Origin: Pseudomonadota bacterium
GTDB taxonomy: Bacteria; Pseudomonadota; Alphaproteobacteria; Rhizobiales; Rhizobiaceae
Direction of reading: 5' to 3'
Length of the DNA: 20,702 bases
NCBI GenBank assembly: GCA_023433855.1
Contig: JAEYTV010000106.1
Span: forward strand, 1-20,702
A program made the translations under genes and the position numbers. The notes beneath the pieces were generated by a model. The model did not search any database, was not told the origin of the DNA, and saw nothing but the letters and a program-made list of their open reading frames with translations. How positions within the stretch are numbered: position 1 is the first letter of the stretch; every line of letters begins with the position of its first letter. This document shows, piece by piece, positions 1 to 8,047 of this stretch.

Positions 1-867
1 GAGGCCTTCGACATCGAATACTGGCTGCTGGAGGAGGCCAAGTTGCAGCGCATGCCGAAGCCCAAGAGCCTCGCCGGACAAGTTGCCTTCATTACGGGTG
101 GGGCAGGCGGCATCGGACGGGCAACCGCCGCCCGTTTGATGGGCGAGGGCGCCTGCGTCATACTCGCGGATATCGACCATGGAGCCCTCGACGAGGCGAG
201 GACCGACTTTGAAAAGTCGTTTGGCAAGGATGCCATGCGTGGCGTCATCCTGGACGTCACGAAGGAGGACGCCGTCAGCACCGCTTTTGCGGAAGCTTGC
301 CTCGAGTTCGGAGGCGTCGACATTCTCGTCTCGAATGCCGGCATCGCGTCATCGGCACCCGTCGAGGATACAACGCTTGCCATGTGGAACAAGAACATCG
401 ATATCCTGGCAACTGGCTATTTTCTTGTCTCGCGTGAGGTGTTCCGGCTGTTTCGCCGTCAGAAGCTTGGCGGAAACGTGGTTTTCGTCGCGTCGAAGAA
501 CGGGCTGGCATCTTCGCCGAACGCGTCAGCCTATTGCACCGCCAAGGCTGCCGAGATCCATCTCGCCCGGTGCCTGGCGCTGGAAGGCGCGGAAGCAGGC
601 ATTCGCGTCAACACCGTCAATCCGGACGCCGTTTTGCGTGGATCGAAGATCTGGAACGGCGAGTGGCGGGAGCAGCGTGCTGCTTCGTCCCGCATCGAGG
701 TGAGCGAACTTGAGGAACACTATCGCAACCGTTCCATGCTGAAGCTGAACGTATTCCCGCAAGATATTGCCGAAGCGATCTACTTCCTTGCTTCCGACGC
801 CTCATCCAAGTCGACCGGCAATATTATCAACGTGGATGCCGGCAACGCCCAGAGCTTTACGCGCTGA
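1..867 (+). CDS. rhaD: RhaD, bifunctional rhamnulose-1-phosphate aldolase/short-chain dehydrogenase (3' part only)
   Basis: The reading frame is open from base 1, so the gene starts upstream and the ATG at 43 is internal. The visible 288 residues are a linker (EAFDIEYWLLEEAKL...) followed by a complete short-chain dehydrogenase domain. That domain has a TGGAGGIG dinucleotide-binding motif, an SNAG motif and a YCTAK catalytic Tyr-Lys pair preceded by a VASKN serine segment. In rhizobia RhaD joins an N-terminal class II aldolase to this type of dehydrogenase and works in L-rhamnose breakdown, forming lactaldehyde and handling its oxidoreduction. The aldolase half lies outside the window, so the bifunctional call is inferred from the linker and from the rhaI gene 72 bases downstream. 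If the linker is misleading, this is a stand-alone SDR oxidoreductase. Confidence 0.88.
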   Translation, partial: EAFDIEYWLLEEAKLQRMPKPKSLAGQVAFITGGAGGIGRATAARLMGEGACVILADIDHGALDEARTDFEKSFGKDAMRGVILDVTKEDAVSTAFAEACLEFGGVDILVSNAGIASSAPVEDTTLAMWNKNIDILATGYFLVSREVFRLFRRQKLGGNVVFVASKNGLASSPNASAYCTAKAAEIHLARCLALEGAEAGIRVNTVNPDAVLRGSKIWNGEWREQRAASSRIEVSELEEHYRNRSMLKLNVFPQDIAEAIYFLASDASSKSTGNIINVDAGNAQSFTR

Positions 868-875
868 AAGCTTGC

Positions 876-914
876 CTGCCCGCTGCTGGCTGTCCCAACG
901 CCGGCAGCGGGTGG
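876..914 (+). other. Stem-loop between rhaD and rhaI
   Basis: Bases 879-889 (CCCGCTGCTGG) pair with 901-911 (CCGGCAGCGGG) as an 11-bp stem with one G-U wobble around an 11-base loop. Three further, weaker pairs extend it to 876 and 914. No U tract follows, so it is not a typical intrinsic terminator. An intercistronic hairpin here could protect the upstream mRNA end or lower rhaI expression relative to rhaD; that role is inference. Confidence 0.6.
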
Positions 915-939
915 CCTTCGCTCGCGCAGGGAGGAAATC

Positions 940-2232
940 ATGACAGACGTGAATATTGCCGCCGACCTGATCCGGCTGGAAAACGACAAGCGAGCTGCTG
1001 CGCTTAGGTCCGACTACCAGGCGCTAGGGGAAAACCTCTCGCGACGCGGGATCGACATCGAGGCCGTGACGCAGAAGGTTTCGGAGTTCCATGCCGCAAT
1101 TCCCTCCTGGGGTGTAGGAACAGGAGGGACCCGGTTCGCTCGCTTCCCGGGTGTGGGCGAACCGCGCAGCATCTTCGACAAGCTCGATGATTGCTCGGTG
1201 ATCCATCAATTGACGCGGGCCACTCCTAAGGTTTCACTCCACATTCCCTGGGACAAAGCCGATCCGAGGGAAATAAAAGCCAAGGCCGACGCCCTTGGCC
1301 TTGGCTTCGATGCCATGAACTCCAATACCTTCTCCGACGTGCCGGGCCAGGCGCAATCCTACAGATACGGGTCTCTCAGCCATACCGCCGCGGCCACCCG
1401 CCAGCAGGCGATCGAGCACAATCTCGAATGCATCGAGATTGGCAGCGCGATTGGCTCCAAGGCGCTGACGGTATGGATCGGCGACGGTTCGAATTTTCCC
1501 GGCCAGAGCCACTTCACCAGAAGCTTCGAACGGTACCTCGCTTCCATGGCGGAGATCTACAAGGCCCTTCCGGATGACTGGCGGCTGTTTACAGAGCACA
1601 AGATGTATGAACCGGCGTTCTACTCCACCGTGGTACAGGACTGGGGAACGAACTATCTGATCGCCAGCACACTGGGGGAGAAGGCATTCTGCCTCGTCGA
1701 TCTTGGCCACCATGCGCCCAATACCAATATCGAGATGATCGTCGCGCGCCTGATGCAGTTCGGCAAGCTCGGTGGTTTCCACTTCAATGATTCCAAGTAT
1801 GGGGATGACGACCTGGACGCCGGTGCGATCGACCCCTACCGCCTGTTCCTCGTGTTCAATGAGCTCGTCGATGCGGAGCGCCGAGACAGCCAAGCTCTCC
1901 ATCCTGCGCATATGATCGACCAGTCGCATAATGTCACGGATCCGATCGAGAGCCTGATTTCCAGCGCAAACGAGATCCGCCGCGCCTACGCGCAGGCCTT
2001 GCTGGTGGATCGAGATTCCCTCGACGCCTATCAGGAAGACAATGATGCATTGATGGCATCCGAAACGTTGAAGCGTGCGTATCGAACCGACGTCGAACCG
2101 ATCCTCGCGGAGGCGCGGCGGCGGGCAGGGGGCGCCATCGATCCTGTGGCCACCTTCAGGGCAAGCGGTTACCGCAACAAAGTTGCCATGGCGCGGCCGG
2201 CGGCGGTATCCGGCGGCGGCGGGATCGTTTGA
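940..2232 (+). CDS. rhaI: L-rhamnose isomerase
   Basis: This 430-residue cytosolic enzyme interconverts L-rhamnose and L-rhamnulose, the first step of the pathway that RhaD completes. Its length equals that of the Pseudomonas stutzeri-type isomerase. The residues I recall as metal ligands and catalytic groups of that enzyme fall at the same numbers here: E219 (in FTEHK), D254 and H257 (LVDLGHH), H281 (GFHFND), D289 and D291 (YGDDD) and D327 (HMIDQ). The ATG is preceded by a strong GGGAGG ribosome site seven bases upstream. It sits 72 bases after rhaD on the same strand, as expected for a rhaDI operon. The last ~20 residues are a glycine/alanine-rich tail that looks dispensable. Confidence 0.95.
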   Translation: MTDVNIAADLIRLENDKRAAALRSDYQALGENLSRRGIDIEAVTQKVSEFHAAIPSWGVGTGGTRFARFPGVGEPRSIFDKLDDCSVIHQLTRATPKVSLHIPWDKADPREIKAKADALGLGFDAMNSNTFSDVPGQAQSYRYGSLSHTAAATRQQAIEHNLECIEIGSAIGSKALTVWIGDGSNFPGQSHFTRSFERYLASMAEIYKALPDDWRLFTEHKMYEPAFYSTVVQDWGTNYLIASTLGEKAFCLVDLGHHAPNTNIEMIVARLMQFGKLGGFHFNDSKYGDDDLDAGAIDPYRLFLVFNELVDAERRDSQALHPAHMIDQSHNVTDPIESLISSANEIRRAYAQALLVDRDSLDAYQEDNDALMASETLKRAYRTDVEPILAEARRRAGGAIDPVATFRASGYRNKVAMARPAAVSGGGGIV

Positions 2233-2293
2233 CCGATGCGAACGCTCGGATGCTGATTGCGGTGGTGTTAGCCGCATGAGCAATCTGCGTGGG

Positions 2294-4261
2294 CTACATG
2301 CCGAAGGGATAGGTGTCCGGCAACCCCTCATGCTTTTCGGGCACGGCAAGCGGGGCTACGGGATTGCTCTTGTTGAACCACACAAAGGCGTCGAACTGCC
2401 CCGGAAGCGATGCGTACATGTAATGGCTCAGCCGTTCGGTCTCGGGCCGGTAGATGACGCCAATGAAGCGCTCGAGCCGAGGCTCCAGAAGCTTGCGGCG
2501 CATTTCGCAGTCGTCTGTCATGTCGAGGAGAAACGGTGACTTGCCCGACTGGTGGAACAATGTCTCATAACTGTCTTCCAGAGAGGGGCGGATCGTCTTG
2601 ATTTCCAATTCGCCGTTCCACTCGCTCGCTGCCGCCACCTCTCCCTCATGGGTTCCAAAGCCGATCAGGGCAGCCTGATCGCCGAAGCGCTCGCGGCATA
2701 ACTGCCCGATGTTCACTTCATCGCGCGCTGATCCCATGTCGGTGTGCCGAGCGTCGCCAACGTGGGAATTGTGCGCCCAGACAACAGCCTTGGATCGAGG
2801 ACCGCGGGCGTCCAGGAGCAGCTTCAGTGTCTCGTACATGTGGCGGCCTCTCAGGTTCCAGGATTCCGCTCCACCGTAATACATGATCCGGTAGTATCGC
2901 TCGGCTGCGGCGACCAACCGTGCGTTCTGCGCAGCATCCAGCAGTTCGCCGCCGTCGTTTGCGGTTTGCTTCAGGTGCCGTTCCAGCAATTCGCGGCACT
3001 GAGAGATGACAGCTGCTTCACACCGGCCATATCCCCCGATCAGCGCTGCGCGACCGTAAGTCGACGGCTCGCTCTGCCATGGAGTCAGGCACCCGTATCG
3101 CTCACGCGCTATTCTCGCCGCAGCAGAATCGATCCGATCAAGATAGGCGAGAACTGCGGCGATGGACCCGCTCATGTTGTAAAGGTCAAGACCATAGAAG
3201 CCGGCCCTTGCAGACGGATTGCCAACCTGGCTGTTATGGGCGCGCATCCAGCCGATGAATTCCAGGACCTCCTGATTGCGCCACATCCAGGTCGGGAAGC
3301 GCTGAAAGGGAGTTCCACCCGCCGCGCCTGCCCCGCCGCGCACATGGCGGTCGACCACGGCTGCATCCGGCCAGTCTGCCTCGACCGCCACGATGTTGAA
3401 CCCGTGTTCTTCAACGAGCCGGCGGGTGATCGCTGCGCGAGCCAGGTAGAATTCGGAAGTGCCATGGCTTGCCTCCCCCAGCAGCACCACGCGCCTGTCG
3501 GCGAAGCGATCAAAAAGCGCTCCGAAACGAGGATCGTCACAGGGGGGGAGTGGTTCAGCGGCTTCTGCGATCAACTCCGGGAGCGTTCGCTCCCGTGGTT
3601 CGGCGGCGGCGCTAGCTTCACCCCAGCCATGCTCACCGACCAATGGAACAAAACGGACGCCGCCGAGATCCTCCTCTTCGAAGCTGGTGTCGTCCATGCG
3701 CGTGACGCGGACCAGCCGCTGGTTATCCTTCGGACCGATGGGCATGATCAGGCGGCCGCCGTGACTGAGCTGTTCCTTCAGCGAACTGGGAACCGACCGG
3801 CCGCCCGCGGCGACAAGGATCGCATCGAAGGGTGCTGCTTCCGGCCAGCCGCGGCTCCCGTCACCGATCCGGACCACGACATTCTCGTATCCGAGGCGCC
3901 GGAGACGGCGCTTCGCATTTTCGGCAAGTGCGGGATGACGTTCGATCGTGTAGACTTGCCCGGCGAGGCGGCTCAGCACCGCCGCCGCGTAACCGGAACC
4001 GGTGCCAACCTCCAATACGATGCCTGCGGGATTGATGCCGGCTCGGTCGATCATCAGCGCGACGATATAGGGCTGCGAGATCGTCTGCCCTTCTCCTATG
4101 GGCAGCGGCCGGTCCTCGTAGGCGAACTTCTCGAAACCAGGATCGACGAAAACTTCGCGAGGCACTTCGTCCAACGCCCGAAGAAGCCCCGGACCATCGA
4201 TGCCACGCCGCGCTACATGACATTCGATCATCCTCTGGCGAGCATAGGCAAAGTCGAACAT
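2294..4261 (-). CDS. Fusion of protein-L-isoaspartate O-methyltransferase and erythromycin esterase-type domain
   Basis: This 655-residue protein has two domains. Residues ~1-215 are a PCMT: RRGI near the N-terminus, the family motif GEGQTISQPYIVALM (about 56-70) and the SAM-binding motif VLEVGTGSGYAAAV (about 82-95). PCMT methylates isoaspartyl residues in damaged proteins. Residues ~235-640 are an erythromycin esterase-like domain with LLGEASHGTSEFY, AVEADWPDAAVVDRHVRG, WMWRNQEV and VWAHNSHVGDARH, which keep the GExxHG and HNxHxGD residues expected for the fold's active site. Macrolide hydrolysis is known for the Ere branch, but most environmental members have no proven substrate, so resistance should not be assumed. 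No signal peptide is visible. The gene stands alone, divergent from the alcohol dehydrogenase at 4448. The ribosome site before the ATG at 4261 is weak. Confidence 0.9.
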   Translation of the reverse strand: MFDFAYARQRMIECHVARRGIDGPGLLRALDEVPREVFVDPGFEKFAYEDRPLPIGEGQTISQPYIVALMIDRAGINPAGIVLEVGTGSGYAAAVLSRLAGQVYTIERHPALAENAKRRLRRLGYENVVVRIGDGSRGWPEAAPFDAILVAAGGRSVPSSLKEQLSHGGRLIMPIGPKDNQRLVRVTRMDDTSFEEEDLGGVRFVPLVGEHGWGEASAAAEPRERTLPELIAEAAEPLPPCDDPRFGALFDRFADRRVVLLGEASHGTSEFYLARAAITRRLVEEHGFNIVAVEADWPDAAVVDRHVRGGAGAAGGTPFQRFPTWMWRNQEVLEFIGWMRAHNSQVGNPSARAGFYGLDLYNMSGSIAAVLAYLDRIDSAAARIARERYGCLTPWQSEPSTYGRAALIGGYGRCEAAVISQCRELLERHLKQTANDGGELLDAAQNARLVAAAERYYRIMYYGGAESWNLRGRHMYETLKLLLDARGPRSKAVVWAHNSHVGDARHTDMGSARDEVNIGQLCRERFGDQAALIGFGTHEGEVAAASEWNGELEIKTIRPSLEDSYETLFHQSGKSPFLLDMTDDCEMRRKLLEPRLERFIGVIYRPETERLSHYMYASLPGQFDAFVWFNKSNPVAPLAVPEKHEGLPDTYPFGM

Positions 4262-4447
4262 AACGCGGTTCCCGGAAGCACTGTTCTCAGTACAAACTAC
4301 CAGGAGGACAACAAGTTTCCCCGTCGTGCGGGGGGCGCGTGCTTACGTGCATTTGCCGGAAAAGTTTGTTTCCGCTGAAACTTCTCAGCATGAGCGTCGT
4401 TTCGCCCACCAGGACTGCTTCCCATCAGGTTCAAGAAGGATGAAAAC
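4262..4447. other. Divergent intergenic region
   Basis: This spacer should hold the promoters of the PCMT-esterase fusion (-) and the alcohol dehydrogenase (+). No GGAAC-N16/17-CGTT stress promoter was found on either strand. A short inverted repeat, AAGTTT (4362-4367) and AAACTT (4378-4383), may be an operator. A 17-codon ORF (ATG 4390 to TGA 4441-4443) overlaps an out-of-frame ATG at 4440. An AAGGA ribosome-binding sequence lies at 4436-4440. Confidence 0.4.
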
Positions 4448-5623
4448 AAGAAAGCGCTGGTCTGGCACGGAAAGGAAGACATCCGGTGCGATACGGTTTC
4501 CGACCCCGAGATCGAGGATGCACGCGATGCCATCGTGAAAGTCACAAGCTGTGCCATCTGTGGCTCTGACCTGCACCTCTTTCACAACTTCATCCCCGCC
4601 ATGATGCCTGGTGACATCATGGGCCACGAGATGATGGGTGAGGTCGTGGAAGTCGGGTCCGCAGCCAGCGGTGCGCTCAAGAAAGGCGACCGCATCGTAG
4701 TTCCGTTCACCATCTTCTGCGGTGAATGCGACCAGTGCCGGCGCGGTAATTTCTCCGTCTGCGAGCGCAGCAATCGCAACAAGGAAATGGCTGACAAGAC
4801 CTTCGGTCATACCACCGCGGGCCTGTTTGGCTACACGCATCTCACGGGAGGATATCCGGGCGGCCAGGCGGAATATGTCAGAGTACCCTTCGCGGACAAG
4901 ACGCATATCAAGGTTCCAGACAGTCTGACCGATGATCAGGTCCTCTTCCTGGGAGACATCTTTCCCACCGGGTGGCAGGCCGCGGTCCAGTGCGAAATCG
5001 AACCAACCGATACGGTGGCTATCTGGGGCTGCGGCCCTGTCGGCCAGATGGCCATCCGGAGTGCGATCCTGCTCGGCGCGAAGCAGGTGGTGGCCATCGA
5101 TCGCCTGCCCGAGCGCCTATCCATGGCCAAGGCAGGGGGAGCGATCACCGTCAACTTTCAGGACGAAAGCGTGGTCGAGCGGTTGAATGACCTGACCGGC
5201 GGCAAGGGTCCGGACAAGTGCATAGATGCGGTAGGGCTCGAGTCGCACGTCTCCTTCAGCCAACCCGATACCATCTACGACCGCGCCAAGCAGATGATGA
5301 TGTTGGAGAACGACCGGCCGCACGTGCTGCGCGAGATGATCTATGTGTGCCGGCCGGCCGGTATCATTTCCATTCCCGGCGTCTACAGCGGTCTGATCGA
5401 CAAGGTCCCGATGGGCCCCGCGATGAACAAGGGCTTGACCTTCCGAATGGGGCAGACGCACGTGAACCGCTGGACGGACGACCTGCTTCGCCGGATCGAG
5501 GAAGGGCAGATCGATCCGTCGTTCGTCATCACTCATACAACGAGTTTGGAAGAAGGCCCGGAGATGTACAAGGTGTTCCGCAACAAACAGGACGACTGCA
5601 TCAAGGTCGTGCTCAAGCCCTAA
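4448..5623 (+). CDS. Zinc-dependent alcohol dehydrogenase (formaldehyde dehydrogenase-like MDR); expected start codon reads AAG
   Basis: This is a medium-chain zinc alcohol dehydrogenase, 391 residues if counted from 4448. Catalytic zinc ligands are C38 ([10 protein letters not shown]) with H60 and E61 (GHE). The structural zinc loop has four cysteines, [15 protein letters not shown] (C91, C94, C97, C105). The Rossmann motif is WGCGPVG. Strong coding similarity begins at KALVWHG, where relatives usually read MKALVWHG. The codon at the Met position is AAG (4448-4450), seven bases after a good AAGGA ribosome site. No in-frame ATG, GTG or TTG lies between the upstream stop at 4391 and a GTG at 4535; starting at that GTG would remove about 29 residues of the GroES-like domain. 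The start is therefore uncertain and expression may be impaired. A small membrane-protein gene follows after 11 bases. The substrate is unknown, probably an aldehyde or alcohol. Confidence 0.85.
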   Translation, partial: KKALVWHGKEDIRCDTVSDPEIEDARDAIVKVTSCAICGSDLHLFHNFIPAMMPGDIMGHEMMGEVVEVGSAASGALKKGDRIVVPFTIFCGECDQCRRGNFSVCERSNRNKEMADKTFGHTTAGLFGYTHLTGGYPGGQAEYVRVPFADKTHIKVPDSLTDDQVLFLGDIFPTGWQAAVQCEIEPTDTVAIWGCGPVGQMAIRSAILLGAKQVVAIDRLPERLSMAKAGGAITVNFQDESVVERLNDLTGGKGPDKCIDAVGLESHVSFSQPDTIYDRAKQMMMLENDRPHVLREMIYVCRPAGIISIPGVYSGLIDKVPMGPAMNKGLTFRMGQTHVNRWTDDLLRRIEEGQIDPSFVITHTTSLEEGPEMYKVFRNKQDDCIKVVLKP

Positions 5624-5634
5624 CGGAGAGCAGC

Positions 5635-6162
5635 ATGCATCAACTTTCCAATCTCGTTCGTCCAGAGGGCGACCCGAAGGTTCTGTCCACCGGGCCCAGT
5701 TCGCTGGACGCTTCCGACCGGCTGGCCCGGAACCTGGGTTGGTTCAGTATAGGCCTTGGTCTTGCGGAGATATTTGCAGCACGCCGGTTGAGCCACGCTC
5801 TAGGTGTGCCCGCGGCCGAAAACCTCATTCGGGCTTTTGGCGCCCGCGAGATCGGCAGCGGCATGTTGTCTCTTTCGATGGAGAAGCAAACCGGTATGCT
5901 AAGCCGTGTTGCAGGCGATGCACTGGATATCGCAGCGCTGGGCGCGGCCATGCGGCCCGACAACCCGAAACGGGGTAACGTCGCCCTTGCGTTGACGATG
6001 GTGCTGGGCGTCACATTGCTCGATGTCATAGCGGCGCAGAGCACCACGTCACGGAACGCGCGGAAATCCGGCGACCATCGTGATTTCAGCGACCGCAGCG
6101 GTTTTCCCAAAGGTATTCGGGCTGCTCGGGTTTCCTCGCCGGGAGCCTACAACGAGCCATAA
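5635..6162 (+). CDS. Small membrane protein, cyclase/dehydrase-associated type
   Basis: This 175-residue protein starts at ATG 5635 behind a GGAGAG ribosome site, 11 bases after the dehydrogenase stop, so the two genes are probably co-transcribed. Two hydrophobic segments are visible at about 35-58 (LGWFSIGLGLAEIFAARRLSHALGV) and 116-135 (VALALTMVLGVTLLDVIAAQ). A conserved-looking RAFGAREIGSGML stretch lies between them. These resemble the N-terminal membrane part of rhizobial proteins labelled cyclase/dehydrase (SRPBCC), but the lipid-binding SRPBCC domain is absent here. The C-terminal ~40 residues are polar and basic. Function is unknown; its place next to the dehydrogenase suggests a stress or detoxification unit. 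Confidence 0.75.
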   Translation: MHQLSNLVRPEGDPKVLSTGPSSLDASDRLARNLGWFSIGLGLAEIFAARRLSHALGVPAAENLIRAFGAREIGSGMLSLSMEKQTGMLSRVAGDALDIAALGAAMRPDNPKRGNVALALTMVLGVTLLDVIAAQSTTSRNARKSGDHRDFSDRSGFPKGIRAARVSSPGAYNEP

Positions 6163-6183
6163 CCGGTGCGCCGGATGACATCC

Positions 6184-6208
6184 GCCCCTGCGGAGACGTC
6201 GCGGGGGC
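6184..6208. terminator. Hairpin between convergent genes, possible bidirectional terminator
   Basis: GCCCCTGCG (6184-6192) pairs with CGCGGGGGC (6200-6208), a 9-bp GC-rich stem with one wobble pair and a 7-base loop. It lies between two convergent stop codons, at 6162 (+) and 6236 (-). No clear T run follows on either strand, so its role as a terminator is suggested by position and stability only. Confidence 0.4.
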
Positions 6209-6235
6209 AGCTCTGGATTTGCAGCGCCGGTTGCT

Positions 6236-6994
6236 TCACTTCAAAGAGGGCGGCGGCTCTACGGCGTAGTGACGTTGACCTCGCCGGCAAAGGTAGACCT
6301 CCCGTTCGGGATTGGCTTCGATCGCGAAGCCCGAGCTTCGCAGCATGGCTTCCACTGCAGCCTTGTTTGGAATGAACCAGTTCGTTGGATCGGAGGAGTA
6401 GCGTTCCTCCACGAAGAACAGTTTCGGATAATCCCTTCGTTCGAAGATGTCCCATTCCGAGAAGTCATAGTCCTCATTCAATTCGGGAATCTGCCGGGTG
6501 CCCCGCTGCAGACACTGGAAGAGCAGAAGGTCTCCGACGACATGCTCATGGAGGAGATCGAGCGCCAGGAGCGGATGTCTCAGGTGGTAGAGGACACCCA
6601 TGAAGATCACCAGGTCGAACTTCTCCTGCAGCGCGCCGACTTCATAGACGGACATCTGCCGGAATTCGATATCGACTCCGACCTGCTCCGCGGCGAATCT
6701 CGCCTGTCGAAGGTAATGAGGGTCGGAATCGATGCCGAGAACCCGTCCTGCGTTGCGCCGCTTCATCTCCAGCGAATAAAAGCCCGCATTACAGCCGATA
6801 TCGAGAACGCTGCGCCCTTCCAGATCCTCCGGTATGACATGCCGGAATTTCTTCCACTTGAATGTGGGATAGTCACCCAGGAAGTGGTCGGGTGCCGTCT
6901 TGACGCCGTGAATGTCGAGGTTGTGAAACCACGGGCCCAGTTCGGTTATCCTATGTTGCAGTTCGTCCTTCGCGAGAGCTCTTCGTGCGTCCAT
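6236..6994 (-). CDS. CmoB-like SAM-dependent methyltransferase (resembles the TIGR04290 / Rta_06860 family)
   Basis: This 252-residue class I methyltransferase is the last gene of the glycan operon. The SAM site is VLDIGCNAGFYSLEMKRR (about 63-80) with acidic residue D89 in LGIDSD. It is followed by YLRQARFAAEQ and the FMGVLYHLRHPLLALD block that is typical of the CmoB-like fold. The N-terminal PWFHNLDIHGVKTAP segment is a further family-like feature. The start at 6994 is two bases after the upstream stop; the open frame continues far upstream, but that part is a shadow of the epimerase gene. Its position suggests it methylates a sugar or glycoside made by the operon rather than tRNA, which is inference. 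The family name is recalled from memory and was not searched. Confidence 0.83.
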   Translation of the reverse strand: MDARRALAKDELQHRITELGPWFHNLDIHGVKTAPDHFLGDYPTFKWKKFRHVIPEDLEGRSVLDIGCNAGFYSLEMKRRNAGRVLGIDSDPHYLRQARFAAEQVGVDIEFRQMSVYEVGALQEKFDLVIFMGVLYHLRHPLLALDLLHEHVVGDLLLFQCLQRGTRQIPELNEDYDFSEWDIFERRDYPKLFFVEERYSSDPTNWFIPNKAAVEAMLRSSGFAIEANPEREVYLCRRGQRHYAVEPPPSLK

Positions 6995-6996
6995 GC

Positions 6997-8037
6997 CTAG
7001 ACCCCCACCGATACAACCGGCGTTGCAGATGTAGAGCGCGGTTTGCGCGCCAGGCTCTTGGGGCTCGTATCGCGCAACGTGTTGGTGAACCAGTCGGCAG
7101 TAAGCCGCAGGCCTTCTGAAAGCGGAACTTGCGGCTCCCAGTTCAGCAGGCTCTTGGCTCTCGCGATATCGGGGCGACGGCGTTGCGGATCGTCCTGCGG
7201 GAGTGGCTTGTAGGCGAGCCGCGAGGCGGTGGGCACCATTCTGAGCACCATCTCGGCGAGTTCGTTGATGGTGAATTCTCCCGGATTGCCGAGATTGACC
7301 GGCACTTTCGGATTGGGGTCGACCTCCATGAGCCCTATCAGGCCCGCAACCAGATCGCTGACGAAGCAGAAGGAGCGCGTTTGTTCGCCGGTGCCATAGA
7401 TGGTGAGCGGCATGTCGGAGATCGCCTGAACCAGTAGGTTGGAGATGATCCGTCCGTCGTGGGGCTGCATTCGCGGGCCGTAGGTGTTGAAGATCCGGGC
7501 CACCCGCGCATCCACCTTTCCGGCCCGAAGCATATCGAAGCAAAGCGCCTCGGCGGCGCGTTTGCCTTCGTCGTAACAGGCGCGAGGGCCCGTGCAACTG
7601 ACGTTGCCGCGATAATCCTCGCGCTGCGGATGCTCAACCGGATCGCCATAGACCTCGCTCGTGGATGCCTGCAGGAATGATGCGCCATGTCGTTCGGCGA
7701 GGGAGAGCAGGTTTCCGGTTCCTGCCACGCACGTCATCATTGTATGGACGGGATCGGCCTGATATTGCGGAGGAGAGGCCGCACAAGCCAGATTGTAGAT
7801 TTCATCCAGCGTCTCGTCGACATCCGACAGATGGCAGATGTCCTTCTTGATCAGTCGGAAGCGGGGATGGTTCATGAGCGGCCTGACGTTCTCTTCCGAG
7901 CCCGTGAGGTAGCTGTCGACGCAGATCACTCGATGCCCGCTTGCCAGAAGAGCATCACAGAGGTGTGAGCCCACAAAGCCCGCGCCGCCAGCGACGAGAA
8001 TGGTTCTACCTTTTCCGTTCCGGGCTCTTTGCAGCAT
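6997..8037 (-). CDS. NAD-dependent epimerase/dehydratase, UDP-glucuronate decarboxylase-like
   Basis: This 346-residue extended short-chain dehydrogenase has the NAD motif GGAGFVG (17-23), STSEVYG, the catalytic YDEGK (Y155, K159) and RIFNTYGPRM. These, with the spacing of the C-terminal KPLPQDDPQRRRPDI block, match UDP-glucuronate decarboxylases (UDP-xylose synthases) best. The enzyme would supply a pentose nucleotide, such as UDP-xylose, to the glycosyltransferases next to it. The start at 8037 is preferred because GAGGAG lies six bases upstream; an ATG at 8067 would overlap the preceding gene by 20 bases. A dTDP-glucose 4,6-dehydratase-like role cannot be excluded by reading alone. Confidence 0.88.
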   Translation of the reverse strand: MLQRARNGKGRTILVAGGAGFVGSHLCDALLASGHRVICVDSYLTGSEENVRPLMNHPRFRLIKKDICHLSDVDETLDEIYNLACAASPPQYQADPVHTMMTCVAGTGNLLSLAERHGASFLQASTSEVYGDPVEHPQREDYRGNVSCTGPRACYDEGKRAAEALCFDMLRAGKVDARVARIFNTYGPRMQPHDGRIISNLLVQAISDMPLTIYGTGEQTRSFCFVSDLVAGLIGLMEVDPNPKVPVNLGNPGEFTINELAEMVLRMVPTASRLAYKPLPQDDPQRRRPDIARAKSLLNWEPQVPLSEGLRLTADWFTNTLRDTSPKSLARKPRSTSATPVVSVGV

Positions 8038-8047
8038 CGCGATCTCC

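Noticed and set aside
2233..2293. Terminator between rhaI and the convergent fusion gene
   Set aside because: Only broken, short inverted repeats were found and no T run, so none is annotated.
1234..2349. 371-codon open frame on the - strand
   Set aside because: It lies opposite rhaI, whose active-site residues and length are fully conserved; the - frame shows no family motif and is a shadow of high-GC coding DNA.
2744..4378. 544-codon open frame on the + strand
   Set aside because: It is antisense to the PCMT-esterase fusion, which has clear motifs in both domains; no motif or good ribosome site was seen in the + frame.
4390..4443. 17-codon leader peptide upstream of the alcohol dehydrogenase
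   Set aside because: It has no clear ribosome site or regulatory codon run; its overlap with ATG 4440 is probably chance.
7000..7597. N-terminal extension of the methyltransferase frame up to 7597
   Set aside because: The extension is out-of-frame reading of the epimerase gene; family similarity begins at the Met at 6994.
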